64,000 nucleotides of DNA, from NCBI RefSeq assembly GCF_003703835.1, contig NZ_RDQR01000004.1, positions 87,141-151,140 on the forward strand. Direction: 5' to 3'. This document shows, one piece after another, positions 18,770-28,168 of the stretch. The notes beneath the pieces are model-generated. The model ran no database searches, was not told the origin of the DNA, and saw only the letters and a program-made list of their open reading frames with translations. This DNA comes from Auritidibacter ignavus (lineage in GTDB: Bacteria > Actinomycetota > Actinomycetes > Actinomycetales > Micrococcaceae). Positions within the stretch are counted from its first letter, which is position 1. Each line of letters begins with the position of its first letter. The position numbers were made by a program, and so were the translations under genes.

Positions 18770-21337
18770 CTAGAACAATCCTTCCGGTTGCTGGTCGGAT
18801 GGTTCGGACGGTGCCGACGCGCTGTTTACGGTCACCGGTGAGCTGGCGGTCCCCACGGTCTCTACGGCCGAATCCAATAGCACACCGGAGGCATCCCGGT
18901 CACTGTGCTCAGTGGGCAGGTTCCGAGCCGTACCACCGCTGGTACTACCGCGCGGATCGCTTCCGGCCCAGGCGAGTTTCAGCCCGGTCTCGCCACGTAG
19001 CATCCGGTGAGCGCGCACGCCCCTGGTCGCCCGGCCTTTGGCCGGGAACTGACTGAGCAGGCTACGCTTAGCTGACCCCACCGCGCCTAACAGGTCTTCC
19101 TCTGCCTCGGTGACGGTCACCACCTCCGCCTGCTCGGTTGCGACAGCCGGTATGACGCCCAGGGCAATGACCTCATCCTCCTCGGAGAGCTTGATGCCGG
19201 CCACCCCACCGGCGTGGCGCCCTTGAGGGCGCACCTTGCTGGCTTCAAACCGCAAGAGCTGTGCTTGGGCGGTGATTAACACGATCGTGTCGTCGTCACG
19301 GTCGGCCACGGCGACTGCCACCACCTGATCGTTGGTCTTTAGGCTAATGGCATCAAATTCGTCCTGGTTCAACGGCCACTCATCCCGCACCCGCTTGATG
19401 ACACCCTGGCGGGTCGCCAGTGCCAGCACCTTATTGAGTGGCACCAGGCCGACGAGGTCTTCTCGGTCCGGTAAGGGAAGGAACTGCGAGACCTTCACCG
19501 CATCGGTCATTGTCGGCGATTCGGTAGGTTGACTGAGCACCGGTACATCGACCGTATTGAATCGAATAATCCGCCCCGTGGAGGTCACCGCGCCCACTTC
19601 GCCGCGGGCGGTGGTCGCGACCACCGACTGGAAGACATCATGGCGTTTCCGTCGCCCGGCGGCCACGAGCGGGGTTCGATCCACAGTGCGCACCAGCTGA
19701 CCAGAGGTCGACAAAATTACCCAGCACGGGTCATCGGCGATCATCATCGCCGAGGCAGCTTTCTCCGGGGACTTCTTCGCCTGGGCGGTCGAGGGGACCG
19801 GCGCCAATTCCTCGGACTTCAGCAAGGTTGTGCGGCGCGGGTCGGAGAAACTCTCTGCGATCTGCCCCAGCTCGTCCGAGACAGTTTCGCGGAGCTTGTC
19901 ATCAGAAGCCAGAATCGCTTCCAGTTCGGCGATCGCTGCCGTAAGCTCTGCCTGTTCAGATTCGAGTTCGATCCGGGAGAACTTTGTCAGCTGTCGTAGT
20001 CGCAACTGCAGAATATGGTCGGCTTGTACCTCGGTGAGGTCAAAGACCATCATTAGTCGTGACCGGGCCGTTGCAGCGTCATCGCAGGAGCGGATGATCT
20101 CAATAACCTCGTCAATATCGACGAGTGCCAACAGTAGTCCCTGGACCAAATGCAGCCGGTCCCGGCGTTTGCCTAACCGGTATTCGGTGCGCCGACGCAC
20201 CACGGTGAGTCGGTGGTGTACATAGACGTGAAGCAGTTCTTTTAGTCCCAGCGTGCGCGGCTGGCCATCGACGAGGGCCACGTTATTGATCCCGAAGGAT
20301 TCCTCCAACGGAGTGTGCTTATACAGCTGAGCCAACACTGCCTGCGGATTGAACCCGGACTTCAGCTCAATGACCATCCGTAGCCCGTGATGCCGGTCGG
20401 TGAGATCCACCACGTCGGCCACGCCGGTGACTTTTTTGTTATTGACCGCGTCCTTGACCTTATCGATCACCTTTTCCGGCCCCACCCCGTAGGGGAGGGC
20501 GGTGATCACCAAACCGGTCCGGCGAGCACTGACCTGCTCCACGGTGATGCTGGCCCGCATCTTGAACGAGCCACGGCCGGTTTCATAGGCCTCTTTAATG
20601 CCCTCCAGCCCCACGATCTTGCCACCCGAGGGCAGGTCCGGGCCGGGCACAAACTTCATCAACGCGGCGGTATCGGCCTCAGGGTGGGCCAGCAGGTGTT
20701 GGGCGGCAGCAATAACCTCACCTAAGTGGTGGGGTGGCATATTGGTGGCCATCCCCACCGCAATACCGGAGGCGCCGTTGACCAACAGGTTCGGAAAGGC
20801 CGCTGGCAACACCGAGGGCTGGAAGATCTGATTATCGTAGTTGGGCTCAAACTCTACGGTGTCTTCACCAATATCGGCGGTCATCGCCACCGCGGCCCGG
20901 GTCATCTTCGCCTCGGTGTACCGAGAGGCCGCTGGACCGTCATCGACCGAGCCGAAGTTCCCGTGACCATCCACCAGTGGCAGGCGCATATTAAAGTCCT
21001 GAGCCAACCGCACCATTGCGTCATAAATGGCCCCATCACCGTGCGGGTGGAGCTTACCCATCACTTCGCCCACCACGCGCGCCGATTTCACGTGCCCTTT
21101 CTCTGGGGTCAGCCCCATCTGGCTCATCATGTACAGGATGCGACGTTGCACCGGTTTTAGTCCGTCCCGGGCATCGGGCAGGGCGCGAGAATAAATAACC
21201 GAATAGGCATATTCCAAAAAGGACTGTTCCATCTCGGCAGACACATCGATATCGATGATCTTCTGTTCCTGGTCCGGCACGGTTTGGGGCGCCAGCTTGC
21301 TGTCAGCGGTGGAACGCGGTGTCGACTTTTTCGCCAT
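18770..21337 (-). CDS. parC: DNA topoisomerase IV subunit A (ParC, GyrA-like)
   Basis: DNA breakage-reunion subunit (855 aa) of a type IIA topoisomerase and partner of ParE in this window. The N-terminus has FLEYAYSVIYSRALPDARDG and LKPVQRRILYMM, then the quinolone-determining segment HPHGDGAIYDAMVRL. Next comes the catalytic Tyr region DDGPAASRYTEAKM, a coiled coil around 430-500 and a C-terminal beta-propeller with GyrA-like repeats (about 550-800). The tail is Ser/Thr/Pro-rich. Gly occupies the position of E. coli GyrA Ser83; I cannot say whether this is normal for the lineage. It is convergent with cydDC (18 bp apart) and divergent from the acyl-CoA synthetase fusion (55 bp). Confidence 0.92.
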   Translation of the reverse strand: MAKKSTPRSTADSKLAPQTVPDQEQKIIDIDVSAEMEQSFLEYAYSVIYSRALPDARDGLKPVQRRILYMMSQMGLTPEKGHVKSARVVGEVMGKLHPHGDGAIYDAMVRLAQDFNMRLPLVDGHGNFGSVDDGPAASRYTEAKMTRAAVAMTADIGEDTVEFEPNYDNQIFQPSVLPAAFPNLLVNGASGIAVGMATNMPPHHLGEVIAAAQHLLAHPEADTAALMKFVPGPDLPSGGKIVGLEGIKEAYETGRGSFKMRASITVEQVSARRTGLVITALPYGVGPEKVIDKVKDAVNNKKVTGVADVVDLTDRHHGLRMVIELKSGFNPQAVLAQLYKHTPLEESFGINNVALVDGQPRTLGLKELLHVYVHHRLTVVRRRTEYRLGKRRDRLHLVQGLLLALVDIDEVIEIIRSCDDAATARSRLMMVFDLTEVQADHILQLRLRQLTKFSRIELESEQAELTAAIAELEAILASDDKLRETVSDELGQIAESFSDPRRTTLLKSEELAPVPSTAQAKKSPEKAASAMMIADDPCWVILSTSGQLVRTVDRTPLVAAGRRKRHDVFQSVVATTARGEVGAVTSTGRIIRFNTVDVPVLSQPTESPTMTDAVKVSQFLPLPDREDLVGLVPLNKVLALATRQGVIKRVRDEWPLNQDEFDAISLKTNDQVVAVAVADRDDDTIVLITAQAQLLRFEASKVRPQGRHAGGVAGIKLSEEDEVIALGVIPAVATEQAEVVTVTEAEEDLLGAVGSAKRSLLSQFPAKGRATRGVRAHRMLRGETGLKLAWAGSDPRGSTSGGTARNLPTEHSDRDASGVLLDSAVETVGTASSPVTVNSASAPSEPSDQQPEGLF

Positions 21338-21349
21338 GGTCCTCTTCGG

Positions 21350-21357
21350 TCTATACT
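21350..21357. promoter_or_regulatory. Possible overlapping divergent -10 elements (parC / GNAT fusion)
   Basis: In the 55-bp divergent gap, TATACT (21352-21357, plus strand) and TATAGA (21350-21355 read on the minus strand) overlap. Either would give a short leader. The -35 regions are not convincing, so this is a weak call. Confidence 0.25.
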
Positions 21358-21392
21358 TTCGCTGATATCGGTCCAGAGTCTAAGCTGAGTCT

Positions 21393-24143
21393 ATGGGAGA
21401 GCTCACCACAGACCGTGCATATCCAGCTCATTGGGAAGCAGATGTCGTACTCGCCGATGGTGCCACTGCCCGGATGCGCCCGGTGTCACCTCATGATGCG
21501 CAGGCGCTACAACAGATGCACCAGCATCAGTCCCAGGACTCTATCTACTTCCGCTATTTTACGTATAAGTCCTCGCTGTCAGCCAAAGAGCTCGAGCGTT
21601 TTACCGTCGTGGACTATCGCGACCGGGTCGCGTTCGTGATCTTGCACGGCGACGAACTGCTTGGCATTGGCCGATATGATCGCTTGCCCAACTCCTATGA
21701 CGCCGAGGTTGCCTTCAATATCGCCGACCGGCACTCCGGTCGCGGACTGGCCTCGATTCTGATGGAACACCTGGCCGAAGCCGCCCGCGAGAACGGGATC
21801 CGACGTTTCGTGGCCGACGTGTTGCCGGAGAACCAGAAGATGCTCTCCGTTTTCCAGGCCGCCGGCTTCGATATCAAACGCTCTTTTGAAGACGGTGTCA
21901 TTGTTGTGGAATTTCCGCTGGACGAGACCGCCAAAACGCGTGCGGTCATGGAATCGCGCGAACACCGCGCCGAAGCTAAGTCCTTGGGTGAGTTGCTACG
22001 GGCCGAATCCATTGCGGTGATCGGTGCCTCGCGGGACTGGGGGTCGGTCGGTTACGCGCTGATGGAAAATATCATTGAAGGCAAGTTCACCGGACCGGTC
22101 TACGGCATCAACCCCGAAGCACTCGAGCTGGCCGGGATGATCTCGTTGGGGTCCATCGCTGAGGCTCCCGGCGATGTGGACGTCGCGGTGATCGCGGTGC
22201 CGGATCACCAGCTTGATAAGGTCATTCGTGACTGTGCGGCCAAAGGTGTGCGCGGTCTGGTGGTGGTCTCCGATCTGAGTGCCCAGGACACTTCGGCCTT
22301 AGACCGCCAGCGCCAGCTGGTCTCCTTGGCTCGCTCCTACGGGATGCGTCTGATCGGGCCCGCCTCGGCCGGAATTATTTCCACCGACCCCGAGGTTTCG
22401 CTCAACGCCTCGGTGGCTGCGGCGATGCCCAAACGTGGCTCCATCGGACTGTTCTCCCAATCGGCTGCGCTCAGCGCTAATCTCTACACCGAATCCAGCC
22501 GACGTGGCATCGGGGTCTCCTCGGTGATTTCGGCCGGGAACCGTGCCGATGTGTCCGGTAACGATGCGATGCAATACTTCGAAGACGATCCCTACACCTC
22601 AGCGGTGGGTATTTATCTGGAATCCTTCGGTAATCCGCGGAAGTTCTCCCGTATCGGACGGCGTCTCTCGCGGAAGAAACCGGTGGTGCTGGCCAGTTCA
22701 CCGGCCATGGGACGCCGGTTGCCTCCCGGTCACTCCACCCGTACCACCCAGGCTCCGCTGGGCACCGTGGAATCGATGCTGGACCAGGCCGGGGTGATTC
22801 AGACCAACTCCACCGCCCACATGATGGACGTCCTCCAGGTGCTGGCCTGTCAGCCGGTCCCTGGTGGCGACCGGCTCGGCGTGATCGGCAATGCGGTTGC
22901 TATCAATGAGCTAGTTGCCGAATCGGCCGAAATGCAGGGTCTGAAGGTTACTCGCCGGGACGCGGTGTCGGGACTGCCCGAAGACCATACCGTCGAGCAG
23001 GCTTTCGGTGCCTTCTCCGAGGCCATTGAACAGGCCGTGGAATCGCAACAGGTCGATACCGTACTGGTCTGCGTGCAGTCAGCCATGACTCAGTTGCCTG
23101 GCGATGCCCGAGAATTGGCCAATCAACTCGGTGAGATCGCTGCCGACACTGATGTTACCGTGCTGGCCTGCTTTACCGCGGTGCTGGACCAGGCCTTTAC
23201 CCCGACCGGCGTTTTCGGTGCGGGCACCTACCGGGAACGCACCGAAGCTGAAGCCGCGGAAGAAATCACACTGTCGGCCCAGCACGGACTACCGGTCTTC
23301 AGTACTCCGGAAAGCGCGCTGAAAGTCATTGCCCAGCTGACTCGCTACCAGGCTTGGCGGGACGCCGATCAGGGCAAAGAACTCGAATACTCTGATCTTG
23401 ATCGGCACCGTGCCGTTGATCTGGTCACCGAATGGGCCCAAGAAGCCGTCGGCACCGACCTGCTGGCTCTGGATCAGCACCAAACCGCCGAGCTGTTGGC
23501 GTGCTACGGGATCTCGGTGTTGGAATCCCGGGGATTTAGTACCGCAGACGAAGCTGTGGCCGCTGCTGAAGAACTTGGCTTCCCGGTCGCCCTAAAAGCC
23601 GTGGACGCCAATCTGCGCCACCGCTTGGATCTTGGCGGGGTGCGCCTGAATATTGTCGATGCTGAATCACTGCGAGGCAATGTCGCCCAAATGCGTGAGG
23701 TGCTCACCCGCTACGGTAGCCCTGAACTCGAGGTGCAATCGATGGCACCGGCCGGTCAAGGTTGCACGGTTGTGGCCGTGGAAGACCCGCTGTTGGGACC
23801 GGTGGTGTCCTTCGGGATCTCCGGTGACGCCGTAGAACTCCTCCACGACTGGGTGCATATGGTGCCACCGCTAACCAGCGCAGATCTGGAACGGATGGTG
23901 CGCACCCCGCGGGCGGCCGCCAAACTCTTTGGCTACGGTGGGCTTCGTCCGGCCGATATTCACGGGGTGAAAGAAGTACTCGGACGGCTGTCGATCTTGG
24001 CCCATGACTTACCCCAGGTGGTGCGGGTGCGGTTCTCGCCACTATTGGCCTCCGAAGACAACGTCAGCGTGCTCCAAGCAGAAGTCCAGCTGGCCAACGC
24101 AGCTCGCCGGACCGACTCAGCCCGCCGGGCCTTGAGCGGATGA
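21393..24143 (+). CDS. GNAT acetyltransferase fused to NDP-forming acyl-CoA synthetase-like domains
   Basis: A 916-residue multidomain protein related to protein lysine acetyltransferases of the Pat/PatZ type. Domains in order: GNAT (about 18-185, with FNIADRHSGRGLASILMEHL as acetyl-CoA loop), CoA-binding Rossmann (about 200-300, AVIGASRDWGSVGYALMENI), succinyl-CoA-synthetase-like flavodoxin (about 330-500) and ATP-grasp (about 690-905). Where ADP-forming acyl-CoA synthetases carry the phosphorylated His of SHTG, this protein has RTTQAPLGT, so the ligase half may be catalytically dead and act as a sensor or regulator of the acetyltransferase (inference). Such proteins acetylate AMP-forming acetyl-CoA synthetase and other enzymes. 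It is divergent from parC. Confidence 0.88.
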   Translation: MGELTTDRAYPAHWEADVVLADGATARMRPVSPHDAQALQQMHQHQSQDSIYFRYFTYKSSLSAKELERFTVVDYRDRVAFVILHGDELLGIGRYDRLPNSYDAEVAFNIADRHSGRGLASILMEHLAEAARENGIRRFVADVLPENQKMLSVFQAAGFDIKRSFEDGVIVVEFPLDETAKTRAVMESREHRAEAKSLGELLRAESIAVIGASRDWGSVGYALMENIIEGKFTGPVYGINPEALELAGMISLGSIAEAPGDVDVAVIAVPDHQLDKVIRDCAAKGVRGLVVVSDLSAQDTSALDRQRQLVSLARSYGMRLIGPASAGIISTDPEVSLNASVAAAMPKRGSIGLFSQSAALSANLYTESSRRGIGVSSVISAGNRADVSGNDAMQYFEDDPYTSAVGIYLESFGNPRKFSRIGRRLSRKKPVVLASSPAMGRRLPPGHSTRTTQAPLGTVESMLDQAGVIQTNSTAHMMDVLQVLACQPVPGGDRLGVIGNAVAINELVAESAEMQGLKVTRRDAVSGLPEDHTVEQAFGAFSEAIEQAVESQQVDTVLVCVQSAMTQLPGDARELANQLGEIAADTDVTVLACFTAVLDQAFTPTGVFGAGTYRERTEAEAAEEITLSAQHGLPVFSTPESALKVIAQLTRYQAWRDADQGKELEYSDLDRHRAVDLVTEWAQEAVGTDLLALDQHQTAELLACYGISVLESRGFSTADEAVAAAEELGFPVALKAVDANLRHRLDLGGVRLNIVDAESLRGNVAQMREVLTRYGSPELEVQSMAPAGQGCTVVAVEDPLLGPVVSFGISGDAVELLHDWVHMVPPLTSADLERMVRTPRAAAKLFGYGGLRPADIHGVKEVLGRLSILAHDLPQVVRVRFSPLLASEDNVSVLQAEVQLANAARRTDSARRALSG

Positions 24144-24189
24144 TGAGATATCCAGTAGCAGACCACCGGTTACGCTTTATGATGGGATC

Positions 24190-24795
24190 ATGACAGACCT
24201 CTCCTCGGACATCGATACCTCGCTGTCACCCTGGTCAGACATTTACCACGCTGGGTTCTACCCCGAACTGGTGATCAGTGCGCTGTACGATCAACTCGAT
24301 TCCCGTGAGATCCTCGCTTCGCTAGTCCACGTGGAGACCCACGTGGACTACAACGACCTACACCGCCACCTGACGGTCTTGGCACTGACCGACACCGCAC
24401 TGGCTGCCGTGCACCTGACCGACTTCGTCGCCGAAGAATACGCAGGTGCCACCCGGGCGCAAGTGACCACCGAGATGGTCCCGCTGGATGCGCTGGACTC
24501 GGTCTCGGTCACCACCGTCCACGACCAGCCGGCCACGTGGACCCCGGACCTGCCGGTGGCTGAGGTGACCCTGAGCGTGTTGTGGCGTGGCAATCAGCGC
24601 CTGGAGCTGGTCCCGGCAGTCTGCCCGGATCCCGACTGTTCTGCCGACCACGGGGTGACCGGAACCAGTACACCAGAAGATCTTGCTCTGCGGGTCGCTG
24701 CCGAAGCCGAGGGCCAACAGGCTGTGGACCAGGCCCTGGCCTTTGCCCGCACCCTGCGGACCACCTTTTTGACCGCTCGGGACCAGCATCGCTGA
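24190..24795 (+). CDS. DUF5998 family protein (201 aa)
   Basis: Actinobacterial protein of unknown function recognised by its pattern SPWSDIYHAGFYPELVISAL and the VETHVDYNDLHRHLTVL segment. It is acidic, soluble and without signal peptide. A paired cysteine region CPDPDCSADHGVTG near residue 143 could bind a metal. The gene sits 46 bp after the acetyltransferase fusion, and its TGA overlaps the ATG of the phosphodiesterase gene (TGATG), so the two are translationally coupled and probably functionally linked. Confidence 0.8.
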   Translation: MTDLSSDIDTSLSPWSDIYHAGFYPELVISALYDQLDSREILASLVHVETHVDYNDLHRHLTVLALTDTALAAVHLTDFVAEEYAGATRAQVTTEMVPLDALDSVSVTTVHDQPATWTPDLPVAEVTLSVLWRGNQRLELVPAVCPDPDCSADHGVTGTSTPEDLALRVAAEAEGQQAVDQALAFARTLRTTFLTARDQHR

Positions 24796-25982
24796 TGATC
24801 GATCGTCATACGCACTACCCCCAGTCTCCGGGGATCTGGGACGTTGTTCCGGCCCTGCTGAATTCGCTGAGGCCCTCGTCTGATGCCCAGCCGGTCGCGA
24901 CGACGAGCCTGCAGCTTCCCCAGGCTGGGTCTGGCATGGTGATTCTGGTCGACGGGCTAGGAATCCGCCAGCTGGTGGCCTACTCTTCCTACGCTCCCAC
25001 CTTGCGCCAGATGCTCACCCGCCAAGGAGATCACGCTGCTGCTACCGGTGGTGCCCCAACCGAAATCTCTACGGTGTTACCCACCACCACGGCGAGCGCT
25101 TTGACTTCGATGGCCACAGGGTTGTTACCCGGCCGACACGGACTAGTGGGCTATGACAGTTTCGACCCGGATCGTGGCCAGGTTATTAACCAGCTGGGCA
25201 ACTGGGACCCGGAGGTTAATCCCGAACAATGGCAACCCCATCCCACACTTTTTGAGAGTGTGCAGGCACCGCTGGAGGCCGTCACGGTCTCCTTGCCGGA
25301 GTTTGCTGACAGCGGGCTGACCCGGGCTGGTTTGCGCGGTCCGCGCTTTGTGGGGGCACGGTCCCTGGGAGCCCGCTTTCATAAGGCGTTGACGGAGTTG
25401 CAACGACCCGGCGCGCTTGTCTACCTGTATATCCCGGAACTGGATAAAGCAGGGCACCGTCACGGGGTCGGTTCTGCCGAATGGATTGAGGTACTGGAAG
25501 CGATCGATAGTCACATGCGTCGGCTACGCAGAAAACTATCGACGATCGGCCACCCGGTGAACGTGCTCCTGACGGCCGACCACGGTATGGTCACCATTGC
25601 CCCGGCAGACCGGTTGGACACCCGAGAACATTCCGAACTCTACGACGGCGTGCTGCACACGGCCGGGGAACCTCGCTTTTTCCAGTTGTATTTCGCTCCC
25701 GAGGCCGACGACAGTCACCGGCGCGAGATCCAGCAACGGTGGGAGAAAATCTATGGCGAAGTAGCCATCGTCATTAGTCGCGACCGAGCAGAACACGACG
25801 GCTGGTTCGGGCCCTTAGAACCCCGGGTGGTGCCCCGTATTGGAGACCTGCTGGTGGTAGCCCAGAGCGATATCGCACTCTACGACTCACTCCGGGCTTC
25901 AGCGATGTCCTGGGAGATGTGGGGCCACCACGGATCGACCACCGACGATGAACGCCTGGTGCCACTGCTGGTGATCGACTGA
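24795..25982 (+). CDS. Alkaline-phosphatase-superfamily phosphodiesterase / nucleotide pyrophosphatase
   Basis: A 395-aa metal-dependent phosphohydrolase of the type I phosphodiesterase/nucleotide pyrophosphatase family. Visible sites: MVILVDGLG (first metal Asp), the nucleophile Thr in STVLPTTTASALTSMATGLL, PGRHGLVGY, YIPELDKAGHRHG (Asp and His metal ligands), LLTADHGM and a late GHHGS. There is no signal peptide, so it is probably cytoplasmic or peripheral. The start at the ATG overlapping the preceding stop is preferred over the longer open frame, which runs back through the DUF5998 gene. Substrate is unknown. Confidence 0.85.
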   Translation: MIDRHTHYPQSPGIWDVVPALLNSLRPSSDAQPVATTSLQLPQAGSGMVILVDGLGIRQLVAYSSYAPTLRQMLTRQGDHAAATGGAPTEISTVLPTTTASALTSMATGLLPGRHGLVGYDSFDPDRGQVINQLGNWDPEVNPEQWQPHPTLFESVQAPLEAVTVSLPEFADSGLTRAGLRGPRFVGARSLGARFHKALTELQRPGALVYLYIPELDKAGHRHGVGSAEWIEVLEAIDSHMRRLRRKLSTIGHPVNVLLTADHGMVTIAPADRLDTREHSELYDGVLHTAGEPRFFQLYFAPEADDSHRREIQQRWEKIYGEVAIVISRDRAEHDGWFGPLEPRVVPRIGDLLVVAQSDIALYDSLRASAMSWEMWGHHGSTTDDERLVPLLVID

Positions 25983-26024
25983 GAAATCTCACAACGAGCG
26001 GAGGCTGTAGAGTAGCGCTTCGTC

Positions 26025-27338
26025 TCAGTCGTCTTTGCGGGTGCCGAACATAATCTCGTCCCAGCTGGGCACCCGGGGACGCTTGCGTGTGGACTTAGAC
26101 GCGGAGCTACCGCTCCGCCCGTCTTTGCCGTCCTGGTGGTGTTGGGTGGATTGCTGGTGCAAGGCGTTACCGCGAGAGGCCTCATCCATCCCGTCAAAGG
26201 CATCGGTTTGACCCTCATATTCAGAGGATGAGACAGAAGACAGTGATGATGTAGACTTCTCTGGTTGGCTTGACTCGTCCTCGACCCCTGCCCGCGTGGA
26301 CGGCTCCGGCTCCTGCTGCCCCGGTTGTTCCGTATCCGGATCGGTCTGATCAGCTGTCTCAGACTCAGCAGGTTTAGCGGAATCGGATTCCCCGCTGACC
26401 ACCAGACGTGGTCCAGTCCAGGAGGTGGGGTGCTCCTCGCGAGTGATCATCATCGCTAGCTCGTCATCAGCGTCTTCATCGACGCCCAACCGTTGCCCGC
26501 GTCGGGCGTGCAGGACCTCGAGTAACTCTTCTTGCGCATCGGAATCAAAATGCCGTCGCGGTCGCGGGTCAGGCTTTTCGGTGGATTCCACGTCAAAAAC
26601 ACGTTCCGCTGATGACACTGCGCTCAGCCGTCGGGTGGGTGTCGCGGTAGGAGTATCGAGTGGTTCGAGTTCGGAGAGCACCTGGGCCCACCGGTTGAGA
26701 TTATCGACATGCTTGGCGGCGGGACGGAAACTCCAGCGGGCCACCGGCTCGTCGCCGATTTGGGTTTGGGCGCCGTTATCTTGGAAACTGGCCGAGATGG
26801 TCCAGTGGTTGGAGCCCTCTTCCTTCCACGCGTCCCATTCCAGGGTGGAGGTGTCTAAGCCCAGTGCCGCCAGCCGGTGTCGCACCATGGGTTCCAGCAG
26901 AGCCGGTTCTTCACCAAAAACGGCCCGGTAAATATCGTGACCTAATTGCGGAGAAGAGACTTCGATCGCGCGGGCCTGATCAACAATCCAGCGGCGTTCG
27001 GCTAGCACCGGGGCCTCGTAGATCTTCAACCGGTCCAGGCTGACGTCGTACCGAGAAGCCAGCTCGTCCACAGAGTAGCCGGCGCGGATCTTGGATTGAA
27101 TATCTCGGGGAGACAACGTCACCGCTGCTGCCTCGTCGGCTGCGGCCGCCGAGGGCCGGCCAATGGGGCGGGTGGTGGCATGACGTAAAGCATCGGTGAT
27201 CGGCAGGGAGAACTCTTCGCCAGCATCATTGGACAGAATCAGGTGGTCACCGGCATCATCGACACCAACGAGGCGCAACGGTTGGGCGCGACGTGCACCG
27301 GACGCGGTGGTATGGTCTGGTGACTGCGGTGAATCCAT
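26025..27338 (-). CDS. sepH: Septation protein SepH
   Basis: A 437-aa actinobacterial cell-division protein (DUF3071 N-terminus). In Streptomyces SepH binds FtsZ and promotes Z-ring assembly. The N-terminal domain (about 10-180) contains LRLVGVDDAGDHLILSNDAG and the helix-turn-helix-like IQSKIRAGYSVDELASRY followed by IYEAPVLAERRWIVDQAR. The C-terminal half is low-complexity, acidic and Ser-rich, ending in a conserved basic tail, RKRPRVPSWDEIMFG. The start at 27338 is chosen because GGAGG lies 6 nt upstream; a longer frame exists but lacks similarity. It is convergent with the phosphodiesterase gene. Confidence 0.9.
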   Translation of the reverse strand: MDSPQSPDHTTASGARRAQPLRLVGVDDAGDHLILSNDAGEEFSLPITDALRHATTRPIGRPSAAAADEAAAVTLSPRDIQSKIRAGYSVDELASRYDVSLDRLKIYEAPVLAERRWIVDQARAIEVSSPQLGHDIYRAVFGEEPALLEPMVRHRLAALGLDTSTLEWDAWKEEGSNHWTISASFQDNGAQTQIGDEPVARWSFRPAAKHVDNLNRWAQVLSELEPLDTPTATPTRRLSAVSSAERVFDVESTEKPDPRPRRHFDSDAQEELLEVLHARRGQRLGVDEDADDELAMMITREEHPTSWTGPRLVVSGESDSAKPAESETADQTDPDTEQPGQQEPEPSTRAGVEDESSQPEKSTSSLSSVSSSEYEGQTDAFDGMDEASRGNALHQQSTQHHQDGKDGRSGSSASKSTRKRPRVPSWDEIMFGTRKDD

Positions 27339-27720
27339 AAATTGCCTCCAGAATAGTCCTAGTTCTGTGCTGAACTCTGCCACGTCAGCCCCCACTACAC
27401 CAGAATCTCGCCCGGTGTGGCGACACATCGCAGGGGGATCGACGAGTGTGAGCGATCCCATAAAGCGGTCAACACGGCGCTTCAAGGCACTTCAAGATGT
27501 GTTCACTGTTGGCGATTTGAAATTTTGGTCGGGGACAGTAGGATTCTCTGCGAAATGATACTCGGTGAGCGCGTTGTCACGAGGGTCATTCCAGGGATCA
27601 TGCACCGCGGTAAGCCATCGGTTTGGGCCTGGAATAAAAGAACCAATCACCGAGATTAACCTGTCAGACACTGACACCTGTGCGTTCAGTCGATGACTTA
27701 GTGGAGTGGATAGCAAATAT
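27339..27720. other. Divergent region between sepH and the DUF4193 gene
   Basis: This 382-bp stretch has no supportable gene. On the plus strand TTGAAA (27517-27522) and TAGGAT (27539-27544) are separated by 16 bp and could form a promoter for the DUF4193 gene with a leader of about 170 nt. This is tentative. Confidence 0.3.
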
Positions 27721-28020
27721 ATGGCAACTGATTACGATGCGCCCCGCAAAAACGACGATGAGGTCCGGGAAGACTCCATTGAGGAGTTGAAGAATCGTCG
27801 GACCGATACGCAGTCTGCCGCGGTCGATGAAGACGAGGCCGAAGCTGCTGAGGGGTTTGAGCTGCCCGGCGCTGACCTGTCGAATGAAGAACTGCAGGTT
27901 ACTGTGCTGCCGGCACAATCTGATGAATTCACCTGCGCCTCCTGTTTTTTGGTGCGACATCGATCCCAGGTGGCTTATGAAGAAAATGGTCTGCTGTATT
28001 GCACCGACTGTGAAGGGTAG
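27721..28020 (+). CDS. DUF4193 family protein (99 aa)
   Basis: Small acidic actinobacterial protein with a C-terminal zinc-finger-like pattern: CASCF, then YCTDC about 25 residues later. It begins MATDYDAPRKNDDEVREDS, the family hallmark, so the ATG at 27721 is taken rather than the open frame five codons upstream. Function is unknown; the family is widely conserved in actinobacteria near sepH and dut. It ends 36 bp before a strong bidirectional hairpin. Confidence 0.88.
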   Translation: MATDYDAPRKNDDEVREDSIEELKNRRTDTQSAAVDEDEAEAAEGFELPGADLSNEELQVTVLPAQSDEFTCASCFLVRHRSQVAYEENGLLYCTDCEG

Positions 28021-28056
28021 CAAGGTTCAGTTGAGCAACAACTGATCGACAACCAT

Positions 28057-28096
28057 GTAGTGGGCGGGCCCGGTTACACCCGGGCCCGCCCACTAC
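28057..28096. terminator. Bidirectional terminator, DUF4193 / DUF3093
   Basis: Perfect 17-bp inverted repeat (28057-28073 and 28080-28096) around a 6-nt loop. It is very GC-rich (GGGCGGGCCCGG) and lies between two convergent genes. Confidence 0.8.
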
Positions 28097-28168
28097 GTTG
28101 TTATGTCCCTGAGCTGACGTTCCTGCGTCGCGCCGGCAGTGTTGCTGAGCGCGGGGGCTGATGTTGCG

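Noticed and set aside
20995..21060. Quinolone-resistance change at the GyrA Ser83-equivalent (Gly) in ParC
   Set aside because: Gly may be the normal residue in ParC of this lineage; without an alignment no resistance claim is justified.
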